From assembly GCA_036522895.1 (NCBI GenBank), contig DATDEX010000097.1, positions 1-9,253 of the forward strand: DNA of 9,253 bases, read 5' to 3'. The first letter of the stretch is position 1. Every line of letters begins with the position of its first letter. A program made the translations under genes and the position numbers. Source of the DNA: JAIOPA01 sp036522895 (GTDB taxonomy: Bacteria; Eisenbacteria; RBG-16-71-46). This document shows positions 1-5,578 of the stretch, one piece after another. Below the pieces are notes generated by a model. The model had not been told where the DNA came from. It did not search any database and saw nothing but the letters and a program-made list of their open reading frames with translations.

Positions 1-171
1 CCCCCGGGCGGGGTGGCGGCCCGGGGCGGCCCCGCCGGCCCCAAGCGGTGCGGCCCCGGGGCCGGTTCCGCGGGACCGGTCTCGGCGCAAGCGGGGGCGC
101 GAAACGGCCGATAACGTCGGCGCGGCCCGCGACCGAGACAACCAGCGAACCCCAGGAGAAGCGGACCGCAC
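1..171. other. Non-coding GC-rich leader with tandem hairpins
   Basis: No gene is supported here. The left part is almost pure G/C and folds into consecutive hairpins. One is a perfect 8-bp stem (2-9 with 19-26, 9-nt loop). The second is a perfect 14-bp palindrome at 51-64. The third is an 8-bp stem with one G-U pair (62-69 with 72-79). None is followed by a T run, so a classical intrinsic terminator is not shown, although a terminator or 3' end of a gene to the left would fit. A 7-bp inverted match (79-85 with 133-139) could form in a leader RNA. A GATAAC at 110-115 resembles a -10 box, but no -35 box is visible. AGGAGA at 154-159 lies 12 nt before the first start codon and is a plausible though distant ribosome binding site. 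Confidence 0.4.
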
Positions 172-1668
172 ATGAACTCGCCCCGGAGAGCGGAGGGCTC
201 GAGCGACGTGACGCTCGGCGTCGGCGCGCTGCTGGCCGTGTGCGTGTTCCTGACTCGATTGCCGTTCGTGTGGTCCGGTTTCGGCACCGACACCGACACA
301 TGGAAGTTCGCGTGTGCCGTCAGGGAGATCGCCGACACGGGCCGCTACACCGCGTCCCGACTGCCCGGGTATCCGCTCATGGAATGGCTGTGCACACCCC
401 TCGCCCACGTCGGACCGTGGGCCCCGAACGCGCTCTCCGCGGTCGCGGCCGCGGCCTGCGCATGGCTCACGGCGCGGCTCTTCGCGCGTGCCGGCGTGCG
501 TGACGCGTGGCTCGCGGGCGCGGCGTTCGCGTTCCTGCCGGCGGCGTACATCGCGGGCACCTCGAGCATCGATTACCTGTGGGCGATCGCGTTCGCGCTC
601 GCGGCCTGGCTCGACGCCGCGGAAGGCCGCGCCGCCCGCGCCGGGCTGTGGCTCGGACTCGCGGTGGGAACACGGATCACCTCGGCGCTGTTCGTCCTGC
701 CGCTCGCGTGGCTCGTCTGGCACTCGGCTCGCGGGGAGGGCGGGCAGCGCGTGCGCCGCGTCCTCGCGCTCGGCGGCATCGGGGCGCTCGTGGGCGCGGC
801 GTGGTACGTGCCGGGCTTCCTGCGTTACGGCTGGAGCATGTTCAGCTACTCCGAGATCCGCGGCGGGCAGTCCTCGGTGCTCCGCTTTCTCACCGGCATG
901 CTCCACCCCGGGGATCCGGGCGTCGCGTGGTCGCTCGTGGCCGGGCAGGCCACGGTGCTGCTCTGGGGCCTCGTCGGCGTGGCCGCGATCGCGCTGGCGC
1001 TCGTCTCGCTCGCGTGGCAGCCGCGCACGTCCGAGCGCGCCGCGCGCCTCGCCCCCGGCACCTGGCCCGCGCTCGCCGGCATCGGGTTGCTCGAGGTCAT
1101 CGTCTACCTGCGACTGCCGCACGACGAGGGCTACCTGCTCCCGGCCGTCCCCTTCGCGCTGCTGGGGCTCGCCGGGGGCTTGAGCCCCGGGCGGTTCCGG
1201 GCCCTGTGTGTCGCGTTGCTCGCGTCACCGTTCCTGTTCGGCGTGGACGTGGAGCCGCCCAAGAAGGGGCTCACGCCCCCGACGCCGTCGGCGTTCGCGC
1301 TCAGCTTCCCGGTCGCCCGCGAGACGGTGGTGGTCGAGCCGCTGCGCGGCCCGCTGCTCCGCGACCTCGCGAAGCGGCGGCGCATGGAACAGGTGGCGCA
1401 GGCGCTCGTCGCCTGGTGGCCGCGGCGGCCGGAGCACTTCCGGATCGCCGCGGGGAACATGGTCTCCATGTTGTACTATCTCTTCCCGGAGAGTCCGCTC
1501 ACCGCGCCGTTCACCCGCACGGTTTCGGCCGCCGAGCGCGCGGAGCTACAGGCGCGGGGCGTTCCGCTGTACGCGCTCCCCGACGTGGTGAGCCGCATGC
1601 GGATCTCCGAGGGACTCACGTCCGCGGCCGGGCTGCTGCCGCTGCCGGTGGTGGAGCCGGCGCGATGA
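172..1668 (+). CDS. GT-C fold membrane glycosyltransferase (ArnT/PMT-like)
   Basis: Polytopic membrane protein of 498 aa with roughly nine or ten hydrophobic segments between residues 13 and 358. After the first segment comes an acidic extracytoplasmic loop (GTDTDTW, residues 38-44), and an RLPGYP motif follows at 63-68. This is the arrangement of GT-C enzymes of the GT39/ArnT/PMT kind. In that family an Asp in the first loop is catalytic and the sugar comes from a polyprenyl-phosphate carrier on the outer face of the membrane. D40 or D42 is the candidate here. Residues about 360-498 are mostly non-membrane and probably form a soluble C-terminal domain that I cannot assign. The ATG start precedes the first hydrophobic segment by a short charged tail (RR at 5-6), and AGGAGA lies 12 nt upstream. 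The next gene follows after 31 nt on the same strand and is polymerase/ligase-like, so a role in surface or exopolysaccharide assembly is inferred. Acceptor and sugar cannot be told from the sequence. Confidence 0.75.
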   Translation: MNSPRRAEGSSDVTLGVGALLAVCVFLTRLPFVWSGFGTDTDTWKFACAVREIADTGRYTASRLPGYPLMEWLCTPLAHVGPWAPNALSAVAAAACAWLTARLFARAGVRDAWLAGAAFAFLPAAYIAGTSSIDYLWAIAFALAAWLDAAEGRAARAGLWLGLAVGTRITSALFVLPLAWLVWHSARGEGGQRVRRVLALGGIGALVGAAWYVPGFLRYGWSMFSYSEIRGGQSSVLRFLTGMLHPGDPGVAWSLVAGQATVLLWGLVGVAAIALALVSLAWQPRTSERAARLAPGTWPALAGIGLLEVIVYLRLPHDEGYLLPAVPFALLGLAGGLSPGRFRALCVALLASPFLFGVDVEPPKKGLTPPTPSAFALSFPVARETVVVEPLRGPLLRDLAKRRRMEQVAQALVAWWPRRPEHFRIAAGNMVSMLYYLFPESPLTAPFTRTVSAAERAELQARGVPLYALPDVVSRMRISEGLTSAAGLLPLPVVEPAR

Positions 1669-1712
1669 GCGCCCGCGCATCGATCGTGGAGGCTCGCCGA
1701 TGGGATTCCTGA
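1665..1712 (+). other. 15-codon mini-ORF bridging the two glycan genes
   Basis: The stop of the glycosyltransferase gene lies in an ATGA. The overlapping ATG (1665-1667) opens a 15-codon frame that ends at a TGA (1710-1712) ten bases inside the next gene. The Shine-Dalgarno of the next gene lies inside it. It could keep terminating ribosomes close to the downstream start (translational coupling), or it could be chance. There is no sign that the peptide itself is functional. Confidence 0.15.
1688..1692 (+). promoter_or_regulatory. Ribosome binding site deciding the start at 1700
   Basis: GGAGG is placed 7 nt before the ATG at 1700. It supports that start over the next in-frame ATG at 1757 (residue 20 of the protein), which would begin right at the first hydrophobic segment. 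Confidence 0.7.
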
Positions 1713-3184
1713 ACGCACCGATCGCAGAGCCGCGCAAGCCCTGGCGCGAGGACCCGATGGGGCGGGTCGTCGGCCTCGTCACGACCGCGATCGCCGGCGT
1801 TCTCCTCGGCATCCAGTACTGGACGCCGAACAAGCGCGTCATCCCCGTCGTCGCAGCGCTGCTCGTGTTCGGCGTGGCGTGGCGCCTGAGCATGGTCGCG
1901 GCCATCAACGTGCTCGTGTTCCTGCTGCCGTATCCGAAGGGCACCGTGTTCGGCAGCACGAACCTCGCGTTCATCCTGCTCGTGTTCGTCATCTGGCTCC
2001 TGCGCCTCTCGCTGCGCATGAGCCCGCCCGCGCGCTCGAGCCCGATGAACGTCCCAATCTTCGGCCTCGTGCTCTGGTACATCCTGTCCTTCTACAACGT
2101 GCGCACCGAGGCGGGGCTCGAGCTCGCCATCGTGAACTTCGAGCTCTTCGCGTCGTGCATCCTGCTCTACTACCTGATCATCAACAGCATCCACACGCAG
2201 GCGGACCTCCGGCGCCTGCACATGGCGCAGATGGTCACCGCGCTCGGCGTGTTCCTGATCGCGGCCTGGGAGCTCCACTTTCCCGGCCGGGTGCTGATCC
2301 CGGGCCTGCTCGATTTCACCGCCACGGTGGGCAACGACTTCAACACGCGCAACGTCCGCGTCGGCGCGAGCTTTCGCGACTACGAACTGCTGTCCGAGTT
2401 CTGCGGAATCACGCTGCTCCTCACCTCGTTCCTGTTCCTCCGCGCGCGTTCCCAGACCCGCCGCGTGCTGCTCGGCCTGTTCGGGATCCTTAACCTCTAC
2501 ACCATGTTCACCACCGTGACGCGCGGCGTCATCGTCGCGCTCGCGGCATCGATCCCCTACCTCTTCTACGTGATCCGGCGCCGCCTGAATCCGGTTCGCT
2601 TCATGTCCGCCGTGTCGTTGATTCTCGCGCTCGCGGTCGGCATGAACTTCCTGGTCGCCCACTACACGAACTCGGGCAACATGTTCGAGCGCCTCGGCCA
2701 GACGAAGGTGGTGCACGGCATCGTGCCCGAGGCCCGCGCCGGCCCGTGGACGAACGCCTGGAAACGCTCGCTCGTCCACCCGCTCATCGGCCAGGGCCCC
2801 TACTACGGCGATCTGCCCGGCTATGAAACCTGGTGGCCGCACAACGTGTACCTGTTCATCGCCAACCTGGTCGGATTCCCCGGCCTGGGCTTCTACCTGC
2901 TCATCCTCTGGGGGCTGTTCTCACTCCTGCGCCCCGTCGTCGACGACCTGCACCACGAGAGCTATGCCGACGCCTACCTGATCGTGGCCCGCACGCAATT
3001 GTTCGTATTCATGATCAACGAGCTGAAGATCGATTACCTGCGCAACCCGGTCTATCAGTTCCAGATCTGGCAGCTGTTCGGCACGTGGACGGCCGCGTAC
3101 CTGGTGAGCCGCGACTACGGCGTCCGGGCGGGCTACTTCCGCGCGCAGCCGGAGACCAAGCCGAGCCGTCGCCTCGCGGCCTGA
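1700..3184 (+). CDS. O-antigen ligase/polymerase-like membrane protein (Wzy/WaaL superfamily)
   Basis: Protein of 494 aa with about twelve hydrophobic segments from residue 22 to 469. The pattern is that of the Wzy_C (O-antigen ligase/polymerase) superfamily. There is a TVTRGVIVALAAS stretch at 272-284, corresponding to the usual (S/T)RG(A/x) helix start. A long periplasmic loop of roughly 320-380 carries HPLIGQGP (360-367). It is followed by WWPHNVYL (378-385), leading into a helix-Gly-Phe-Pro-Gly-helix unit at about 386-410. Family members join or polymerise undecaprenyl-linked glycans at the outer face of the inner membrane, and Arg and His residues in the periplasmic loops are functionally important. 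R275, R346 and H381 are candidates. The gene is probably co-transcribed with the preceding GT-C gene and appears to be the last of the operon, since the next gene converges on it. Sequence alone does not separate polymerase, ligase or an exopolysaccharide protein. Confidence 0.8.
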   Translation: MGFLNAPIAEPRKPWREDPMGRVVGLVTTAIAGVLLGIQYWTPNKRVIPVVAALLVFGVAWRLSMVAAINVLVFLLPYPKGTVFGSTNLAFILLVFVIWLLRLSLRMSPPARSSPMNVPIFGLVLWYILSFYNVRTEAGLELAIVNFELFASCILLYYLIINSIHTQADLRRLHMAQMVTALGVFLIAAWELHFPGRVLIPGLLDFTATVGNDFNTRNVRVGASFRDYELLSEFCGITLLLTSFLFLRARSQTRRVLLGLFGILNLYTMFTTVTRGVIVALAASIPYLFYVIRRRLNPVRFMSAVSLILALAVGMNFLVAHYTNSGNMFERLGQTKVVHGIVPEARAGPWTNAWKRSLVHPLIGQGPYYGDLPGYETWWPHNVYLFIANLVGFPGLGFYLLILWGLFSLLRPVVDDLHHESYADAYLIVARTQLFVFMINELKIDYLRNPVYQFQIWQLFGTWTAAYLVSRDYGVRAGYFRAQPETKPSRRLAA

Positions 3185-3203
3185 GTCGTCGCGGGAGGCC
3201 TCG

Positions 3204-3232
3204 CCGCGGGCGCGGCGCCTCGCCGCCCGCGG
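3204..3232. terminator. GC-rich hairpin between convergent genes
   Basis: Lies in the 68-nt gap between the converging stop codons. CCGCGGGC (3204-3211) pairs perfectly with GCCCGCGG (3225-3232). Inside it GGCG (3214-3217) pairs with CGCC (3221-3224), leaving a 3-nt loop and a 2-nt bulge. A hairpin of this kind works in both directions, but no T run follows on either side, so it is a candidate bidirectional or Rho-assisted terminator. An outer 7-bp inverted repeat (CTGAGTC 3181-3187, GACTCAG 3250-3256) takes in both stop codons. Confidence 0.4.
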
Positions 3233-3252
3233 GGGACGCGGCGCCGGGGGAC

Positions 3253-4527
3253 TCAGCGCCGCGGGACCTCGGCCGCGCGCTCGGCACCCACCGAGACGGA
3301 GCCGATGGGCACCCCCAGCTCGCGCTCGATCCACTCCAGGTAGTCGCGCGCGGCCGCGGGCAGGTCCTGCCACCGGCGCGCGGCGCTCGTCGGTGCCCTC
3401 CAGCCCGGAAACTCGCGCCACACCGGCGTGCAGCGCTCGAGCTCGCGTGCCGAGGACGGAAAGCCGCGGACAGGCTGGCCGTCGCAGGTGTAACCCACCC
3501 CGACCCGCAGCTCGTCGAACTCGTCGAGCACGTCGAGCTTCGTCACGACCAGCTTCGAGAGCCCGTTGATGCGCGCCGCGTAGCGGAGCGCCGGAAGGTC
3601 GAGCCAGCCGCAGCGGCGGGGCCTCCCGGTCGTGGCGCCGTACTCCTCGCCCGCCTCGCGCAGCCGCGCCGCCTCCGCCTCCGGCATCTCGCTCGGGAAG
3701 GGCCCCAGCCCGACCCGTGTGGCGTAGGCCTTCGTCACGCCGATCACCTCGTCCACGGCCATGGGGCCCAGGCCCACGCCGAGCGGGGCGCCGGCCGCGC
3801 TCGCGGGCGAGCTCGTGACGTAAGGGTACGTGCCGTGATCGAGGTCGAGCAGCGTGCCCTGCGCCCCCTCGAGCAGGACGCGCCGCCCGTCCGCGAGCGC
3901 CGCGGACAGCTCCTCGCCCACGTCGGTCACGAGCGGCCGGAGCCATGCGGCCACCTCGCGGAGCTCGGCGTGGAGCCCCGCGCCACTCATCCGCGCGAGC
4001 TCGCCCGCGACGTCCGGGTACTCGAGCGCGAGGCGCGCGAGATTGGAGTCGGCCTGCGCCACGAAGTACTCGCGATCGAAGAGGTCGCCGACGCGGAGCC
4101 CCACCCGCGCCGCCTTGTCGCGATAGGCATAGCCGATCCCACGCCCGGTGGTTCCGATCGCACCGGGCCCCCGCTCGGACGAGGCTTCGACCGCGCGGTG
4201 ATAGGGCAGGATGAGATGCGCCGCGGCGCTCACCCCCAGCTGGCGCGACGCCGGCACGCCGCGCGATTCCAGCTGTGCGACCTCTTCGTGCAACCGCGCG
4301 AGGTCGATCACCACGCCGTTCCCGATCAGGCAGCGCCGGCCCGCGTGCAGAATGCCGGAGGGCACGAGGTGGAGCACGACCGTCTCGCCCCGGTGGATCA
4401 CGCTGTGGCCGGCGTTCGGGCCCCCCTGGTAGCGGGCGACCACGTCGGCCGCCTCGGAGAGGGCGTCGACGATCTTGCCCTTGCCTTCATCGCCCCACTG
4501 GGCACCCACCACCACCGTGCACGGCAC
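3253..4527 (-). CDS. purA: Adenylosuccinate synthetase
   Basis: Cytosolic enzyme joining IMP and aspartate with GTP to give adenylosuccinate, the first committed step to AMP. At 424 aa it has the usual family length. N-terminal WGDEGKGK (11-18) carries the catalytic Asp13 and phosphate loop, and GPNAGH (36-41) supplies the second catalytic residue His41. GTTGRG (125-130) and R141 form IMP contacts, and EGAQG (220-224) contains the IMP-binding Gln223. YPYVTSS (234-240) contributes Thr238, TTGRPRR (299-305) is present, and TKLD (329-332) is the guanine-recognition motif. The stretch after VTSS is unusual: PASAAG replaces the common NTTAGG type, without a length change. The start is GTG (4525-4527), supported by AGGGGG 7 nt upstream and by the motif lying 10 residues in. 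serA lies 124 nt upstream on the same strand, with an attenuator-like stem-loop between them. All catalytic residues are present, so activity is expected. Confidence 0.97.
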   Translation of the reverse strand: MPCTVVVGAQWGDEGKGKIVDALSEAADVVARYQGGPNAGHSVIHRGETVVLHLVPSGILHAGRRCLIGNGVVIDLARLHEEVAQLESRGVPASRQLGVSAAAHLILPYHRAVEASSERGPGAIGTTGRGIGYAYRDKAARVGLRVGDLFDREYFVAQADSNLARLALEYPDVAGELARMSGAGLHAELREVAAWLRPLVTDVGEELSAALADGRRVLLEGAQGTLLDLDHGTYPYVTSSPASAAGAPLGVGLGPMAVDEVIGVTKAYATRVGLGPFPSEMPEAEAARLREAGEEYGATTGRPRRCGWLDLPALRYAARINGLSKLVVTKLDVLDEFDELRVGVGYTCDGQPVRGFPSSARELERCTPVWREFPGWRAPTSAARRWQDLPAAARDYLEWIERELGVPIGSVSVGAERAAEVPRR

Positions 4528-4534
4528 CGTGCGA

Positions 4535-4540
4535 CCCCCT
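4535..4540 (-). promoter_or_regulatory. Ribosome binding site of purA (GTG start)
   Basis: On the minus strand AGGGGG lies 7 nt before the GTG start of purA, which fixes a non-ATG start. The start codon sits inside a short palindrome (GCACGG 4519-4524, CCGTGC 4527-4532). Confidence 0.6.
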
Positions 4541-4544
4541 GCCG

Positions 4545-4602
4545 AAAAGGACGCGGCACCTTACTGGAGGCCCCGGGGGGTGTCCACCGGGGCGCGGTGC
4601 CG
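4545..4602 (-). terminator. Candidate terminator or attenuator between serA and purA
   Basis: Read on the minus strand, a two-part stem-loop is followed by a short T tract. The outer stem is 7 perfect bp (4596-4602 with 4554-4560) and the inner stem is 7 perfect bp (4587-4593 with 4570-4576). The inner loop holds 10 nt, and an asymmetric internal loop separates the stems. After the stem comes CGTCC and then TTTT (4545-4548), followed shortly by the purA ribosome binding site. The layout is that of an intrinsic terminator, but the T run is short, so it may be leaky. It could end the lon-serine transcript, or attenuate purA by read-through. No known riboswitch was recognised in it. Confidence 0.4.
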
Positions 4603-4624
4603 TGCCGCCCCGGCGCGAGGGGGC

Positions 4625-4636
4625 CGACCGCGGTCG
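4625..4636. repeat. 12-bp perfect palindrome downstream of serA
   Basis: CGACCGCGGTCG is self-complementary and lies 15 nt past the serA stop codon. It could be an operator half of a purA control region or a chance GC-rich palindrome; there is no second copy nearby to support a regulator site. Confidence 0.2.
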
Positions 4637-4651
4637 CGGAGCGAAGCGCCG

Positions 4652-5578
4652 TCAGCGCGCGGGCAGCGCCGCCAGCACCTCGAGCAGCGCCTCGGCCGCG
4701 TCCATGCCCGCGCGCCGCTGCGCCTCGCCCGTCGAGGCCCCGAGGTGCGGCAGCGGCAGGACGTTCGGGAGGCCCAGGAGCGGGTGGCCGGCGGGCGCGG
4801 GCTCCTTCTCGAACACGTCGATCGCCGCCGCGCGCGGACGTCCACCGGCGAGGGCCGCGTGGAGCGCCACCTCGTCCACGACGCCGCCACGCGAGGCGTT
4901 CACGAGCACGGCGTCCCGCTTCATGAGCTCGAACTCGCGGGTCGAGAGCGAGTGGCGTGTGTCGTCGGTGAGCGGCACGTGCAACGTCACCACGTCGGCC
5001 TCGGCGAGCAGCGCGTCGCGGCCGGTATGGCGCACCCACTCGTAGCCGGCCGGGCCCGCGCTCACCGCGGGGTCGTAGGCGATCACCGCCATCCCGAACG
5101 CGCGCGCCCGGCTCGCGACCTCCTGCCCGATCCGTCCGAACCCGATCACGCCGAGCGTGCGGCCGTGGAGCTCCCGCCCCTGGTACTTGCTCTTCTCCCA
5201 GCGCCCGGCCCGCAGGTCCGCGGCGGCGTCCGCGATGTGACGTTCGAGCGCGAGCAGCATGGCGAACGTGATCTCGGCCACCGACACGCTGTTCGCGTTC
5301 GGCGTGTTGCGGACGATCACGCCGCGCGACTCCGCCGCGGCGCGGTCCACGTTATCGAGCCCGGTACCCGCGCGCACCACGACCTTCAGATCGGGTGCGC
5401 CCGCGAGCACCTCGGCGGTCACCTTGGTGGCGCTGCGCACGAGCAGTCCCTGCACGCCGCGGAGCGCGGTGAGCAGGTCGGGCGCGGCGAGCCCCTTCGC
5501 CTCGACCACTTCGTGACCCGCGTCGCGGATGCGCTTGACGGCAGCCGGGTCGATGCCGTCGCAGGCGAGGACCTTCAT
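4652..5578 (-). CDS. serA: D-3-phosphoglycerate dehydrogenase, short type III form
   Basis: NAD-dependent 2-hydroxyacid dehydrogenase of 308 aa. Expected reaction: 3-phosphoglycerate to 3-phosphohydroxypyruvate, first step of serine synthesis. The N-terminal substrate domain (about 1-95) contains the RAGTGLDNVD stretch (69-78). The Rossmann domain follows, with the NAD motif GFGRIGQ (146-152) and the ribose-binding Asp169 at the end of its second strand. The catalytic triad is complete: Arg230 in NASRGG, Glu259 in DVFEKEP and His278 in PHLGAST. The spacing from Arg to Glu (29) equals that in the E. coli enzyme. The protein ends just after the closing helix, so the C-terminal ACT/ASB regulatory domains are absent and feedback inhibition by serine through them is not expected. 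The ATG overlaps the stop of the aminotransferase gene (ATGA, 5575-5578), with only a weak GGGAAG 4 nt upstream, so translational coupling is likely. Hydroxypyruvate or glyoxylate reductase is the main alternative, but the pairing favours SerA. Confidence 0.88.
   Translation of the reverse strand: MKVLACDGIDPAAVKRIRDAGHEVVEAKGLAAPDLLTALRGVQGLLVRSATKVTAEVLAGAPDLKVVVRAGTGLDNVDRAAAESRGVIVRNTPNANSVSVAEITFAMLLALERHIADAAADLRAGRWEKSKYQGRELHGRTLGVIGFGRIGQEVASRARAFGMAVIAYDPAVSAGPAGYEWVRHTGRDALLAEADVVTLHVPLTDDTRHSLSTREFELMKRDAVLVNASRGGVVDEVALHAALAGGRPRAAAIDVFEKEPAPAGHPLLGLPNVLPLPHLGASTGEAQRRAGMDAAEALLEVLAALPAR

Noticed and set aside
87..115. Sigma-70 type promoter around GATAAC (110-115)
   Set aside because: No recognisable -35 box at the right distance, and a lone hexamer match in a 171-base stretch is weak evidence.
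1616..2842. Minus-strand open frame of 408 codons opposite the ligase-like gene
   Set aside because: Rich in Glu, His, Asp and Arg as expected from the complement of a hydrophobic membrane-protein gene; no motif and no ribosome binding site that stands out.
2833..4926. Plus-strand open frame of 697 codons
   Set aside because: It is antisense to purA and overlaps the 3' end of the ligase-like gene. Its composition is Arg/Ala/Pro-rich with no family motif, so it is a shadow frame.
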